Counted from the first letter of the stretch, positions 6,187 to 15,967 are shown. The stretch: DNA of 18,355 nucleotides from IGN2 sp964639955 (GCA_964639955.1 CAZXGJ010000065.1:1-18355); one strand, 5' to 3'. Numbers and translations: made by a program. The notes: a model not told the origin generated them from the letters alone.

Positions 6187-7674
6187 TCATTTTTTAGCTA
6201 CTACTCTCAGTACTGGAAAATATTCATTTGCTTTCAGCAGATGAGCAAATTGCTTATAAGTCACCAAACCTAAAATTGATTTCGGTTCAAGCGCAGTAAC
6301 AATCAGATTATTTTTTATTTGATTCGTAGGGATAAAGTAATATTCTTCTTCAATTATCTTTTCAACAACTTCTCTTAATTCAACATTCGGGTTTACAACT
6401 GTATCACCTTCAAAATCTATTGAATCAATACCGCTTATATAATATTCCTGAACTGATTTATCCTGAGTCAGTTGAAAAGGTGTTATTGTTAAATTTTGTC
6501 TTATTGCCCAGTCATATAATTCAGTAAAACTTTTGGGAATCAGATATCCAAGTGGTCTTTTAACATCATAAATCGAATTCACAACGGGTCGATAATCATT
6601 AACAATAATAACTGTGTCTGAGTCTGTACTTAGTGAATGAAGAGTGAGATTTAATTGCTCTCCGGTTTTTATATGATCCATCTGTATTGCTACGTTTTCA
6701 TTTACGTTATTTAAAATTAATTTCTCTCTTTCCTGTTTAACCAGCGATTTAATTTTGTAAACGTTTTCATAAATAAATAAAAGAAATCCCATCATTCCAG
6801 CTGCCTGACCTTCCGCTCTTCTTTGAATATTGTCAATTGAATCTCTGCCATTCTTCCCTTCCTGTATAAAGGAAAAAGAATTTTGAATTCCGAGACTTTG
6901 TCGTCCATCGTTGATGTCATAAGTGCTGTGCCTGATAAGATTAATTTCCGGAGGTCCTCCCGGTATGTAATTATGAAACGAGAAATTTCTATCATTCAAA
7001 AACTTTTTGATGTAAGTAAGATATTCATCATTGCTAAATCTTCTGATTCTTATAGATACATTAGGATTTGTTGTCGTTCCGACCTGTTCATCAAAATATT
7101 TTACGTAACCATAGTTTATATAATCTTCCGTATAAGGATAATATTCGTGAACATCCATGGTAGCCTCAAACAAGTACGTGTCAAATAATTTGTGAAGTGC
7201 AATTGTTTCAGGTTCAGTAAGTATTAAATGATTACGATTTAAATCTGCACCATTAAAATTTCGTCTTACATTTATTTCTGAGCCATCAGGATTCATCTGT
7301 GGAATCAAAGCAAGGTCAATTTTGTCAAATAAATATTCTTTCTCAGTTTTAAGTAACTCCCGCGATAGTAATAATGCACCTTCCTTTCCGGATTGCTCGT
7401 TGCCATGCTGCTGAGCAAATATCAACACTTTAATTTTAGAAGTATCTTCTCCGAAAATTGAATTGGAAAATTTAAGAGCATAAAGATTTCTACCTTCAAC
7501 AGATTTTCCGATTATGTCAACTTTCAGCAATTGTGATGATTCATCAAGCTGATAAATAAATTCTGTTAGTTCATCATAAGAAGTCAGCTTTTCATATTTG
7601 TTTTTTTCCAAAGGTGTGGGCTGTGCAAAGAGTTGAGTGGAAAAGATTAAAAGCAGGGGTAAATATTTAGTCAT
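6187..7674 (-). CDS. Secreted M14-family zinc carboxypeptidase
   Basis: The 495-residue product starts with a signal peptide (LPLLLIFSTQLFA, cleavage before QPTP) and has neither a lipobox nor a T9SS sorting domain, so it is probably periplasmic. The M14 catalytic domain (about 25-305) shows zinc ligands H90 and E93 (QQHGNEQSG) and H176 (MDVHEY), substrate-binding RRNFNGADLNRN (R138, R147), and the general base E272 (FIQEGKNG). All key residues are intact. The C-terminal region of about 185 residues (310-495) is of a kind seen in Bacteroidota M14 proteins and has no recognised function. The ATG lies 1 nt after the stop of the S51 peptidase gene with no Shine-Dalgarno, so translation is probably coupled. 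It is the last gene of the operon and meets the amidohydrolase gene tail-to-tail with 8 nt between them. Confidence 0.9.
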   Translation of the reverse strand: MTKYLPLLLIFSTQLFAQPTPLEKNKYEKLTSYDELTEFIYQLDESSQLLKVDIIGKSVEGRNLYALKFSNSIFGEDTSKIKVLIFAQQHGNEQSGKEGALLLSRELLKTEKEYLFDKIDLALIPQMNPDGSEINVRRNFNGADLNRNHLILTEPETIALHKLFDTYLFEATMDVHEYYPYTEDYINYGYVKYFDEQVGTTTNPNVSIRIRRFSNDEYLTYIKKFLNDRNFSFHNYIPGGPPEINLIRHSTYDINDGRQSLGIQNSFSFIQEGKNGRDSIDNIQRRAEGQAAGMMGFLLFIYENVYKIKSLVKQEREKLILNNVNENVAIQMDHIKTGEQLNLTLHSLSTDSDTVIIVNDYRPVVNSIYDVKRPLGYLIPKSFTELYDWAIRQNLTITPFQLTQDKSVQEYYISGIDSIDFEGDTVVNPNVELREVVEKIIEEEYYFIPTNQIKNNLIVTALEPKSILGLVTYKQFAHLLKANEYFPVLRVVAKK

Positions 7675-7675
7675 A

Positions 7676-9712
7676 TTATTTCAGTAGTATCATAGATTTC
7701 GTTGTTGACTTATCTCCAAAAAAGAGACGATAGAAATAGACACCGCTTGACAGATACGATGCATCAAAAATTATTTTGTGATTGCCAGCAGGTTTTTCTT
7801 CATTCACGAGTGTTGTTATTTCATTTCCAATTATATCATAAACTTTTAAACTCACTTTCCCACCAATAAATAAATGATAAGTAATAACTGTAACCGGATT
7901 GAATGGGTTCGGATAATTCTGTAATAAAATGTAATCATGCGGAAATTCATTTACTTCGTCATCTACTGAAAGACTGGATTCAAACCTACCTTCCGGGATG
8001 GAATAACCGTTACCATCATAAGTTGTAATGTTATAACGGATATTATTCATGGCAACAACCTGCCTTGGACCCACAGCATTGTTTCCAAGAAATGTAGAAG
8101 AATCAACCCAGCTTGTTTGTGATGCATCAATATAAATCGGTGGCATTGTGCCGTATGCCCGAACCATTTTTTCATCTGAGTTCAATAATGCCATTGCATT
8201 TCCATGCAAATAAATTCCGAAGCGTTTTCGGTTTCTCATCAATCCCCACAACACTGATGACATTCTGTTTTCATAAAAATCACTGTCATCAAATAAAGAA
8301 GACTCAAACATCAGATCACCAAATAAATTTAATCCGGGATTATTTGTCATCTTTCCGCGATATGCAGCATAAACATCTGTGTAAAGATTATCAGTATAGA
8401 ATTGACTTGTAGTTTTTCCGGATTTTCCAAAGAAGAATTGCGGAGTTTTAAAGAAAACACTTTTCTCCCTAAAGGTTTCACCAACTATTGTTGAAATATC
8501 TTTCAGAAAAGAAATAATGTTCAGTGAATCGCCGGCAAAAACAAAATTTGTTGCTGAGTTTATTAACTGAGCAGTTGAAGCATCATTTAATATAGATGGT
8601 GATAAGTAAATGATTTCATAATTGATGGAAGATTGATCAAGATAATTTTTTATTGGTGTAAGTTGAGCTGCAAACCCCGGATGTGAAAAGATTATTGTCT
8701 TCGTGGTATTTACATTAGAAAGATAGCCGGTAAAGTTCGGTTGAATATGCTGTGAAATATTTTCAGATCCGGTTAGCCAAATATTAGTTAAAGGATATTC
8801 CGTTTGCCTTTGTGTATCAACTTCTTTTGCGGAAGGCGGCATATAAGAAATTTGTTTGTTGTTCAGATCATACTTCCAGCCTTTTGTTAACTGCTCACAT
8901 TTTAATCTTTCTATGGTATAATTACCAGAATTGATGGGCTCAAGCACTGTTTCATTATCAATTGTAAAAATTGAAGCAGCACCGCTTCCCATCACTTCAC
9001 CAATTCCATCTGGTGTGACACAAAAAGCTGTTCTGTCATCAACGCCAATTCCAATCAGACTTCTTCCTGTACTGAAATAACGATTGTAAAGCATTGCAAT
9101 TAATCTTCCGTGCCTTGCTCGCTCGATGAAATGTGAATCGAATATAACATCCGGTACAAGATTGAGAAAGTTATCTTCGAATCTCATATAATTATTAAAT
9201 GGATTTAGAAGTGATTCATCTGGATAGACTGATCCATTTTGTGCGCTGAAATCAACATCTCCCAGAACAGCAAGCCCGGCACTTGTTCCTGCTATCACAC
9301 CTCCATTCTGAAAAATATAATTAATTGCTGAATCAGTTTTGGTCCCTTTCCATAAACTGATATAATCCCATTGATCACCACCGCGAATGAAAATTGCTTT
9401 TGCTGTGATTAGTTCATCATAAGTTTCCTGAAGATTTGCAATTGCAATTGAGCTGATTGTTTTGTTGAATGCTGTATCTGCTCCTAAAGACATAAAATAA
9501 TCAGGCAGCCAGGATGTAGCAGAGCTAACACCAAGGATTATTATTTTACCACTATCAGATTTTTGTACTATCCAGCTATAAGGCGCATCACTCCAGCTAT
9601 TATAATCTTCTGAGCCGCCGCCAACCGCACACACATACCCTTGAGGGAAGAGGTTAATCGTAAGAGAAATAATAAGAGCAAGTAAGTAAACTATTTTAAG
9701 AAATATCCCCAT
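7676..9712 (-). CDS. T9SS-secreted cyanophycinase-like S51 peptidase with duplicated fold
   Basis: A 678-residue protein: signal peptide (about 1-24), S51 peptidase domain (about 25-255), a second related but degenerate region (about 336-525), and a T9SS type A sorting domain (about 595-678, opening LLQNYPNPFNP and ending SMILLK). In the first domain GGDQ (111-114), the nucleophile S144 in AGTSAGLAVLG, H194 in FDSHFIERARHGR and GVDDRTAF match cyanophycinase. That enzyme cleaves the beta-Asp-Arg polymer to dipeptides; other S51 members are Asp-specific dipeptidases. Family and active site are clear, but the true substrate is not. The sorting domain implies export to the cell surface or medium. 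The start ATG is 1 nt after the PorV-like gene's stop, without a Shine-Dalgarno, again suggesting coupling. Confidence 0.88.
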   Translation of the reverse strand: MGIFLKIVYLLALIISLTINLFPQGYVCAVGGGSEDYNSWSDAPYSWIVQKSDSGKIIILGVSSATSWLPDYFMSLGADTAFNKTISSIAIANLQETYDELITAKAIFIRGGDQWDYISLWKGTKTDSAINYIFQNGGVIAGTSAGLAVLGDVDFSAQNGSVYPDESLLNPFNNYMRFEDNFLNLVPDVIFDSHFIERARHGRLIAMLYNRYFSTGRSLIGIGVDDRTAFCVTPDGIGEVMGSGAASIFTIDNETVLEPINSGNYTIERLKCEQLTKGWKYDLNNKQISYMPPSAKEVDTQRQTEYPLTNIWLTGSENISQHIQPNFTGYLSNVNTTKTIIFSHPGFAAQLTPIKNYLDQSSINYEIIYLSPSILNDASTAQLINSATNFVFAGDSLNIISFLKDISTIVGETFREKSVFFKTPQFFFGKSGKTTSQFYTDNLYTDVYAAYRGKMTNNPGLNLFGDLMFESSLFDDSDFYENRMSSVLWGLMRNRKRFGIYLHGNAMALLNSDEKMVRAYGTMPPIYIDASQTSWVDSSTFLGNNAVGPRQVVAMNNIRYNITTYDGNGYSIPEGRFESSLSVDDEVNEFPHDYILLQNYPNPFNPVTVITYHLFIGGKVSLKVYDIIGNEITTLVNEEKPAGNHKIIFDASYLSSGVYFYRLFFGDKSTTKSMILLK
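8139..8707 (-). other. Degenerate second S51-like domain within the peptidase
   Basis: Residues about 336-525 repeat the order of landmarks of the first domain. TKTIIFSHPGF parallels GKIIILGVSS. ATNFVFAGDSLNIISF parallels AKAIFIRGGDQWDYISL. FFFGKSGKTTSQF sits where GVIAGTSAGLAVLG should be. SSLFDDSDFYENRMSS parallels DVIFDSHFIERARHG, followed by a similar LW.LM.NR stretch. The Ser nucleophile context and the catalytic His (replaced by D478) are lost, so this copy should be inactive. The comparison was made by eye. Confidence 0.55.
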
Positions 9713-9713
9713 T

Positions 9714-10709
9714 CTAAAAACTTAAATTGACTGATATCCTGTGAACACCTGGCAATAAATCATACACTGAATAAGCATAATCAAAATATACTGCACTGCT
9801 TGATATCGGAACGTTAGCCCCGGCTCCGAACGCAAATTTCTGGTCATCAAAGTTTAGTTTATATCCTCCGCGAACATAAAATCTGTCGAAGAATGAAAAC
9901 TCAGTTCCAAAAAGAACTCTCTCGCTATTATCATTTGGATGACTCGCATCGATAGCACCTTTCATCTTTACAAAGTCAGCTTCAAAAATATCAAAGCCAA
10001 TTCCTACCTGGAAGTGTAAAGGCAAAGGATAATCCTCTGTTTGTAATCTGCCGGGAATAATTCGTGACTGAGGATTAATATCTGTTCTTTCATAATTAAT
10101 ATCGAGGTCGGGTCCATCGAACCTGAGATCGCCTCCAAAATTTGTCATACTCATTGCTATCGTCAGGTTCTGGAAATCAAGCCTGTACTGAGTTCCGATA
10201 TCGAAAGCAAGACCACTTGCAGTTTCGTTCCAGATTTGCTGGTAAACATATTTTGCCGTGAGTCCTACACTAAATCTATCGGTTAAATATCGGGCATAAC
10301 TAACACCGATTGCCATATCACCTGCATCAAAAAATCTTCCTGTTCCGTTTGGTTCTATCTCTGTTGTAATTTCCATTTCATTTGTGTTAAACATAATCAG
10401 GCTCGCACCGAAAGCTCCAACATCTTCAACATTATATACGATGGAGGCAGCACTGTGATCGAACAAAGTCAGCCAATCCATGTAAGAAAAAAAGACTTCA
10501 ACATTTTTAACTTTGACCATACCTGCAGGATTCCAAAACACTGAAGACGCATCATCGATATAACCGACAACAGCCCCCGCCATTGCTTCAGCTTTTGCAC
10601 CAATTGGTATTTGCAAAAATTGTGCACCACCTGTTCCGAGGTTTGGATTCTGCGGATAGGCGATACACAAAAATGTAAGGCTTAAAATAATTGGTAAAAA
10701 CTTTTTCAT
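9714..10709 (-). CDS. PorV/PorQ-like outer-membrane beta-barrel protein
   Basis: A 331-residue protein with a signal peptide (about 1-19) and a family signature near the N-terminus: AKAEAMAGAVVGYIDDASSVFWNPAGM. Amphipathic beta strands follow, and it ends in an aromatic residue (HRISVNLSF), as outer-membrane barrels do. In Bacteroidota, PorV works with the T9SS as a carrier of cargo at the outer membrane, and PorQ-like relatives have related roles. Its place directly between a T9SS cargo gene and the T9SS-tagged peptidase supports a dedicated export or surface-assembly role. Start: ATG with AGGAGA 5 nt upstream, the clearest ribosome-binding site of the operon. It is 27 nt after the preceding stop. 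It could alternatively be a FadL-like uptake channel. Confidence 0.78.
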   Translation of the reverse strand: MKKFLPIILSLTFLCIAYPQNPNLGTGGAQFLQIPIGAKAEAMAGAVVGYIDDASSVFWNPAGMVKVKNVEVFFSYMDWLTLFDHSAASIVYNVEDVGAFGASLIMFNTNEMEITTEIEPNGTGRFFDAGDMAIGVSYARYLTDRFSVGLTAKYVYQQIWNETASGLAFDIGTQYRLDFQNLTIAMSMTNFGGDLRFDGPDLDINYERTDINPQSRIIPGRLQTEDYPLPLHFQVGIGFDIFEADFVKMKGAIDASHPNDNSERVLFGTEFSFFDRFYVRGGYKLNFDDQKFAFGAGANVPISSSAVYFDYAYSVYDLLPGVHRISVNLSF

Positions 10710-10736
10710 AAATTTCTCCTGAATAAAATCCTGTAA

Positions 10737-13478
10737 TTATTTTATTACAGCGAATCGTTCGAGATATTCTGTATCCTGTGTTTTCACAAGATAAATGTAA
10801 ACTCCTGCAGCAATTTCTCTTCCACCTTCAGCCCGCAGATCCCAGACTTCCGTTCCGTTAGTTGAGCTGTGATAAAGTGTTTTTATCAAATCTGCATCAA
10901 CGGTAAAAATGTAAATTGTACATTCCGGCGGAAGGTTTATAAATTGAATTTGTCTCAAAGGCTCTCTTCTCAGTTCTCCATATTCGGGTTCCCAAAGTGA
11001 AGCTACTACATATGGATTAGGCACAACACGTATTTTGTTTATATCCTGAGCTATTTGTGTGTTATTAACTTTCGCTCCTTCAAGACGGAAATAATATTTA
11101 TCTCTTACATCCGGTAATTCAGGTTTCACTGTTTCCAATGAAAATTTATTTCCGGGTGATGGAGGATTATCACTTGGAAATTCTATTCTTCCCTGAATAC
11201 CATCAAAATCAAAAGTGCCAAATGTGTAAAGAGTATCAGCAACAATCGGAGTTTCAGAAACAGAAATAATTACATATCCGTTTCCTGTTGTGTCTTTTCC
11301 ACTACCGTCAATTGAAATAATATACAATGCACTTTTCACAAGTGATTCATCAATTACTTCAAAGGTCAAATCAACGTTATCCGTTCCTCCAATTCTTGAA
11401 ACTGACTGAATAATTTCCGGAGGAGACAATGAAAAAATAATTCCATCACCCGTTGATTGAGTTTGATCAATCATAAAGCCTCGGTTCTCAATTACATTTA
11501 ATTCACTGTTTCGTTCAACAGTTATAGAAAAATCTACAACGATCAAATCACCACCCTGCGGCCTCTCGTCTTCTGTTGCATTTGGATCATCAAACATGCC
11601 GATTCTAAGCCCGTAACCCGTAATACTGACTTCCCTGCCTCCAAAAGGATAATTGTATCCGTCTCTGATTATTTCGTTGGTCGTCAAATTAACAACATCA
11701 AAATTAGTTGAACTGTTAAACTTAATTCCGTATTTGTAAGGTTTTGTTTGTGCAGAATCAGTAATTGTGATAGTAACTGCGGTAGCTAAATTTCCATTTT
11801 CTTTTTTCGAAATGAACCCGAATGAAGTTCTGTATTCATTACCTGCTAATGATTGGTCATCAATAGGTTCAACATTAAGCACATAGTTTGATTCACCGGA
11901 ACCGATATGTTGATTTTCAATTACTGAAACCGGTGTTCTACCTATTGCATCACTTCTCGGAATTATTGAAACCAGATTTATAGCATCGATATTTGTTCCG
12001 AGCGGACATTCAAGACTCTCGACAAGAGTATCTCCTCTGTCATAGGAAGTAATTGTATACCAATATTCAAACCCATTAATAATTGTTGTATCAGTGAAAC
12101 TGTACTGCAGACCAGTGTTTTCACCAGTAGAGTTAGTGAGATCATAATCAGCAAGCTTTGTCCAGGTGATACCTCTATCATTACTTCTATATAACCGGTA
12201 ACCTTCAAAATCATAATTGCCGCTGAATTCATCAAGAGTGTATTCAGCAATGTCGTCCCAGTACAAAGTTGCTTGCATATTTCCTGCAATACCAGATAAA
12301 TTGGGACGAAGCGGAGGTTTAGGCAGTTGAAAATTAGCTACAACAGTTGACTTTGCTGTTGCTGCAGAAAGTAACAATTCTTCTTCAGTTTCACCTGCAA
12401 CTAAAGCAGTTATAAAAATCAATGTATCATTTCTGCCAAGTGTATAAGGTCCGGAACTCAGATAAGCCAGAAGATCCAATCCTGAAGCTGGTATTGTTGC
12501 GGGATCATCAAAGTGTAAATCCGGATTACCACCAATATGAAAGTATTTTGAACCGACTGATGAATTATATAGATCAGGGTCGCTGGACATAATTCCATAT
12601 TGCATTGAATCAATATCATAATCATCATTATAAACATTATAATGCATGTCAGTTGCGCCAAGTTCAATTCCATTCACTTCCGGAGTTTTGATGAACATCG
12701 CACCGAAAAATCCTGTCTTGCCTCCGGGCCATTCGGAAGAAATCCCATCATCGAAAAAGTAAACGAGGCTTTGTTCCTTAATGAAATCTATCCGGTCGTC
12801 ATCATATTCGGGAATTCCACCGCTTACATTGCCAACATCACAATCGATATATAAGCAAAAATAAAAGTCCTCAAGATCCTGTGAACCGTGGTTGGTTATT
12901 TCATATTTATAAAAGATAATATTTTTTGCGAAGGTCACTCCGAATGCATAACCTGTCTGAGCAATTTGAATTCCCAGGATGGAAACTGTATTGTTGCTAT
13001 CATTATACACGCAATAGCTATCCTGATCAGAAAGAATTAAGTCATTTCCATTTGCATCTTTTACTGGCCAGCCCAGAGTTGGATGCCAGTAAACGGGGTT
13101 ATCACTAAAAGCAATTCTCGCAGAATCCTTAAGATGGTATCCACCAACAGCTTCCCATTCTTCGTTTGTTGTATATCTAGCCTGAACAACATTGCCCGGA
13201 ATTCCAGCAAATTGATTGATACGATAGATGTAATGTTTTGTGCTGTTTATAGGAAACTCACCAGATGGTCCCTGAGTTAATCGTCTTGGATATAATTTTC
13301 CCCTGTTCTCAAAGAACAAACCGATGTTACTTGCATTGTGAATTCCTGCTGCGCGATCTTCAATGCCTAGTACTTTGTTAAGATCATCAGGAGTTAATTC
13401 ACCGCCATCTCTTCCTTCCTGGGCATTCAGAAGAGTTGATGACAGAATTAATAATAAAATTAAAATGATTTTTTTCAT
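10737..13478 (-). CDS. Large T9SS-sorted surface protein with fibronectin-III-like domain
   Basis: A 913-residue protein with a signal peptide (KKIILILLLILSSTLLNA). The N-terminal part of about 380 residues contains a conserved-looking core (IIFYKYEITNHGSQDLEDF, YIDCDVG) resembling one in the T9SS protein encoded at 16889-18001. A fibronectin-III-like segment follows (about 390-480: LYWDDIAEY, FEGYRLYRS, WYTITSYDRGD), then uncharacterised beta-rich sequence. The last 100 residues form a sorting-type domain with VVPNPYV, INLPPECTIYIF, GVYIYLV and the end LERFAVIK. An ATG nine codons upstream (13503-13505) abuts the receptor gene's stop (TAAATG), but the ATG at 13478 gives the normal MKK signal start and has GGA 6 nt upstream. 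It follows the TonB receptor gene, so a role as its surface partner is plausible. No enzymatic motif was seen. Confidence 0.8.
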   Translation of the reverse strand: MKKIILILLLILSSTLLNAQEGRDGGELTPDDLNKVLGIEDRAAGIHNASNIGLFFENRGKLYPRRLTQGPSGEFPINSTKHYIYRINQFAGIPGNVVQARYTTNEEWEAVGGYHLKDSARIAFSDNPVYWHPTLGWPVKDANGNDLILSDQDSYCVYNDSNNTVSILGIQIAQTGYAFGVTFAKNIIFYKYEITNHGSQDLEDFYFCLYIDCDVGNVSGGIPEYDDDRIDFIKEQSLVYFFDDGISSEWPGGKTGFFGAMFIKTPEVNGIELGATDMHYNVYNDDYDIDSMQYGIMSSDPDLYNSSVGSKYFHIGGNPDLHFDDPATIPASGLDLLAYLSSGPYTLGRNDTLIFITALVAGETEEELLLSAATAKSTVVANFQLPKPPLRPNLSGIAGNMQATLYWDDIAEYTLDEFSGNYDFEGYRLYRSNDRGITWTKLADYDLTNSTGENTGLQYSFTDTTIINGFEYWYTITSYDRGDTLVESLECPLGTNIDAINLVSIIPRSDAIGRTPVSVIENQHIGSGESNYVLNVEPIDDQSLAGNEYRTSFGFISKKENGNLATAVTITITDSAQTKPYKYGIKFNSSTNFDVVNLTTNEIIRDGYNYPFGGREVSITGYGLRIGMFDDPNATEDERPQGGDLIVVDFSITVERNSELNVIENRGFMIDQTQSTGDGIIFSLSPPEIIQSVSRIGGTDNVDLTFEVIDESLVKSALYIISIDGSGKDTTGNGYVIISVSETPIVADTLYTFGTFDFDGIQGRIEFPSDNPPSPGNKFSLETVKPELPDVRDKYYFRLEGAKVNNTQIAQDINKIRVVPNPYVVASLWEPEYGELRREPLRQIQFINLPPECTIYIFTVDADLIKTLYHSSTNGTEVWDLRAEGGREIAAGVYIYLVKTQDTEYLERFAVIK

Positions 13479-13505
13479 TTTGTATCCAATTTCATTTATG
13501 AACAT

Positions 13506-15965
13506 TTAAAATCTTATTGAAGCACCAAGCCTTATAGTTCTCGGCGGACCGTAGTTAGAAGGATCCTGCATATATTCTTCTGATTGACCGCCTTCAAATG
13601 TAAAATCCGGATCGCCGGTATCAGGATAGACATAAAGAATATTCTGATGATCCGTGAGATTATAAATTTCTGCAAATATTCTCATCTCAATTGATTGCAT
13701 TATAAAAAATGATTTACCTAAGATCATATCGATGCTGTAGATTCCCGGCTGCCTTAAGGAATTTCTTTCTACAAATCCTACATCTCTTCCGGATGGTGTA
13801 TATGGTGCACCCGAACTGGCTCTGAGAATTAGGCTTAAATCAATATTCTCGAGAATTGGAGCTCCGAATATTAAAGGACCTTCACCATTCGGAATTTGAT
13901 AAGTTGCAGAGGCATTTAAAACATGAGTCCTGTCAAAATCAAGATAATATAACTGAGTAGATTCTGATGTGCCTGGATATTGTTCAGTTTCAGAAGAAGC
14001 GCTTCCTTTTGCATCCATATATGTATAAGTCAATCCACCGGAAAAATATCTGTCAGGTCTGATATCAAGAGTAACTTCAAATCCTTTAACGTTTGCATAG
14101 TCTTCATTTACATAGAGTGTGTAGCCTGTATATCTGCCGTCAACAAACGGGAAATAATATCGTGTTCCAATCAATCCAATAATATCCTTATAATAAGCTG
14201 TTACATGTGCTGCAATTCTATCAGAGAACTGATGTGAGATTCCGACTTCATAAGAAATAGTTCTTTCAGCATCAAGATCTGCCTGACCAAATAATGGCTC
14301 TCTTACATTCAAATCATATTGATTATTTTCGAAAAGATATTGGAATTCAGGAATCTGAAAGAAATGTCCATAAGCAAAATGCAGTTTTGTTCTGTCAGAT
14401 ATCGGATGAGCGATTCCAATCCTTGGAGAAAGTTGTGATTTCGGTCCTGATTGAACTGTTGTGTTTGGATCGAGTGGATCAGCACGATAAGTTACATTTG
14501 CATTAGAATAATCCCATCTCAATCCAAGATTAAGAACAAGGTAAGCTAACTCAATTTTATCCTGTATGTATGCTGCAAGTTCAAATGGTTTTGTGTAATA
14601 ATCATCATAATAAGGGAAGTTACGCTTTGGATCATAAACATAATATAAATCCAGCCAGTGCTGCTGAAATTGTCCACCAAATTTTATTTCATTAAACTCA
14701 TTCATCTGCCATACAGCATCAAGTTTAAAATCTGCTGTAACAGTTCTGCTGTCGGTTAATTCAAGAGTATCAGTAATCTTATAAAACTCAAAACCGTTTC
14801 CGTATTCACTAAAATAAATCCATTCACTGGTAGGCAAATAACGTGAAGTATCTTTATCAATTCCTGAAAAATATCCCTGGTTAAAGTAAGAAGCTTTGAA
14901 ATCATAAAAGAAATTGTTGGCTGTAGTATGTGTAAAGGTAAGTGAACTCTGCCAGCTGTCAGTTTTTATTTTTGGGTATTGTTCAGGAATATATTTAAAT
15001 GCGTGGCTGTAATTTTGTCTGTCTCCAATGCTTCCTCTGTTCTGCAAAGAAATTTTTGCAAGAGGAAATACAGTAGTTGTAAGTTTTGTAAAGAAGGAAC
15101 TAAACTTTCCATATCCGTAAGGTAAATAACTGCCACGATTATCAACCTCTCCTGAAATAAAAAAGTTTAAATCGTTAGTAAATAAAGGACCGCTCAGACT
15201 GCCATTAACACGTGATTCATGGAGACTGGTATATCGGTCAATTCCAAACTCACTTGTTCTTGCTTCAAATTTGCCGGCAAACTTATCCTCTCCATCTCTT
15301 GTTACAATATTTACTACACCGCTGAGTGCATTACCGTATTCAGCATTAAAAGTACCGCTAAGTAAGCTCATTTCCTGGATAGCATCGTTTCCGATTTCCA
15401 AACTTAATCCGCCGAGTAAAGGATCTTTCACATAAACTCCATCAACGAGATAAGCAACTTCATTTGAACGACCTCCACGAACATGCAAATTATTACTTCC
15501 GGTTTCTACTACACCAGCTTGAAGAGATAATAAATCTTTAAAATTAGAAACAGGAAGTGATTCAATCTGGTCCCGGCGGATTACAGATACACTGCTGGTT
15601 ACATCTTTCTGTATCATTGGAGTGGAAGCAGTAACTACAACTTCCTGAACTTCAATTGATTCAGGAGTTAAAACGACAGGCAGAAGTGTTGTCTGGTCAA
15701 CAATAATCTGAACATCTGTTACCTGCCTTGACTGATATCCAATGTAGCTTATTTTAACAGAATAATTGCCCGGAGGAATATTCAGAATAACGAAATTACC
15801 ATCAACATTGGTTGCAGCGCCGAAATCGGTTCCTTCAACAATAACGTTTGCACCAACAAGAGGTTCACCTGTTTGTGCATCCTTAACTGATCCGGAAAGT
15901 TTACCGGTGGTGCCGGCATAAATAAATTGAGATGTAATAAATAGTAATAGTAATAATTTTCTCAT
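13506..15965 (-). CDS. TonB-dependent outer-membrane receptor with carboxypeptidase-regulatory-like N-domain
   Basis: An 819-residue receptor: signal peptide (1-17), CarboxypepD_reg-like beta-sandwich (about 21-105; GKLSGSVKDAQTGEPLVGAN, GNFVILNIPPGNYSV), a TonB-box-like strand (VQEVVVTAS, about 106-114) and plug domain (about 118-225; LHVRGGRSNEVAYLVDGVY, YGNALSGVVNIVTRDG). A 22-strand-type barrel follows and ends in a C-terminal Phe (LGASIRF). It should import a large ligand across the outer membrane using TonB energy; the ligand cannot be read from the sequence. It lacks an adjacent SusD gene; a T9SS surface protein occupies that place instead. GGGAG 7 nt before the ATG lies inside the end of the regulator gene, and the spacer is only 2 nt, so the two are surely co-transcribed. 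Confidence 0.92.
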   Translation of the reverse strand: MRKLLLLLFITSQFIYAGTTGKLSGSVKDAQTGEPLVGANVIVEGTDFGAATNVDGNFVILNIPPGNYSVKISYIGYQSRQVTDVQIIVDQTTLLPVVLTPESIEVQEVVVTASTPMIQKDVTSSVSVIRRDQIESLPVSNFKDLLSLQAGVVETGSNNLHVRGGRSNEVAYLVDGVYVKDPLLGGLSLEIGNDAIQEMSLLSGTFNAEYGNALSGVVNIVTRDGEDKFAGKFEARTSEFGIDRYTSLHESRVNGSLSGPLFTNDLNFFISGEVDNRGSYLPYGYGKFSSFFTKLTTTVFPLAKISLQNRGSIGDRQNYSHAFKYIPEQYPKIKTDSWQSSLTFTHTTANNFFYDFKASYFNQGYFSGIDKDTSRYLPTSEWIYFSEYGNGFEFYKITDTLELTDSRTVTADFKLDAVWQMNEFNEIKFGGQFQQHWLDLYYVYDPKRNFPYYDDYYTKPFELAAYIQDKIELAYLVLNLGLRWDYSNANVTYRADPLDPNTTVQSGPKSQLSPRIGIAHPISDRTKLHFAYGHFFQIPEFQYLFENNQYDLNVREPLFGQADLDAERTISYEVGISHQFSDRIAAHVTAYYKDIIGLIGTRYYFPFVDGRYTGYTLYVNEDYANVKGFEVTLDIRPDRYFSGGLTYTYMDAKGSASSETEQYPGTSESTQLYYLDFDRTHVLNASATYQIPNGEGPLIFGAPILENIDLSLILRASSGAPYTPSGRDVGFVERNSLRQPGIYSIDMILGKSFFIMQSIEMRIFAEIYNLTDHQNILYVYPDTGDPDFTFEGGQSEEYMQDPSNYGPPRTIRLGASIRF

Positions 15966-15967
15966 AT

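Noticed and set aside
6160..6200. Possible bidirectional terminator between the convergent amidohydrolase and M14 genes (TAGTA/TACTA plus A/T runs)
   Set aside because: The stem is only 5 bp of almost pure A-T and lies inside coding sequence; too weak to call although a terminator is functionally expected here.
6883..7188. 101-codon plus-strand open frame inside the M14 gene
   Set aside because: Overlaps the catalytic domain of a well-supported gene on the other strand, with no homology or start signal.
13479..13505. Upstream ATG for the large T9SS protein, adjoining the receptor stop codon
   Set aside because: It would place charged/polar MFINEIGYK before a complete MKK-type signal peptide; the internal ATG has GGA at good distance. 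Coupling from the upstream ATG cannot be fully excluded.
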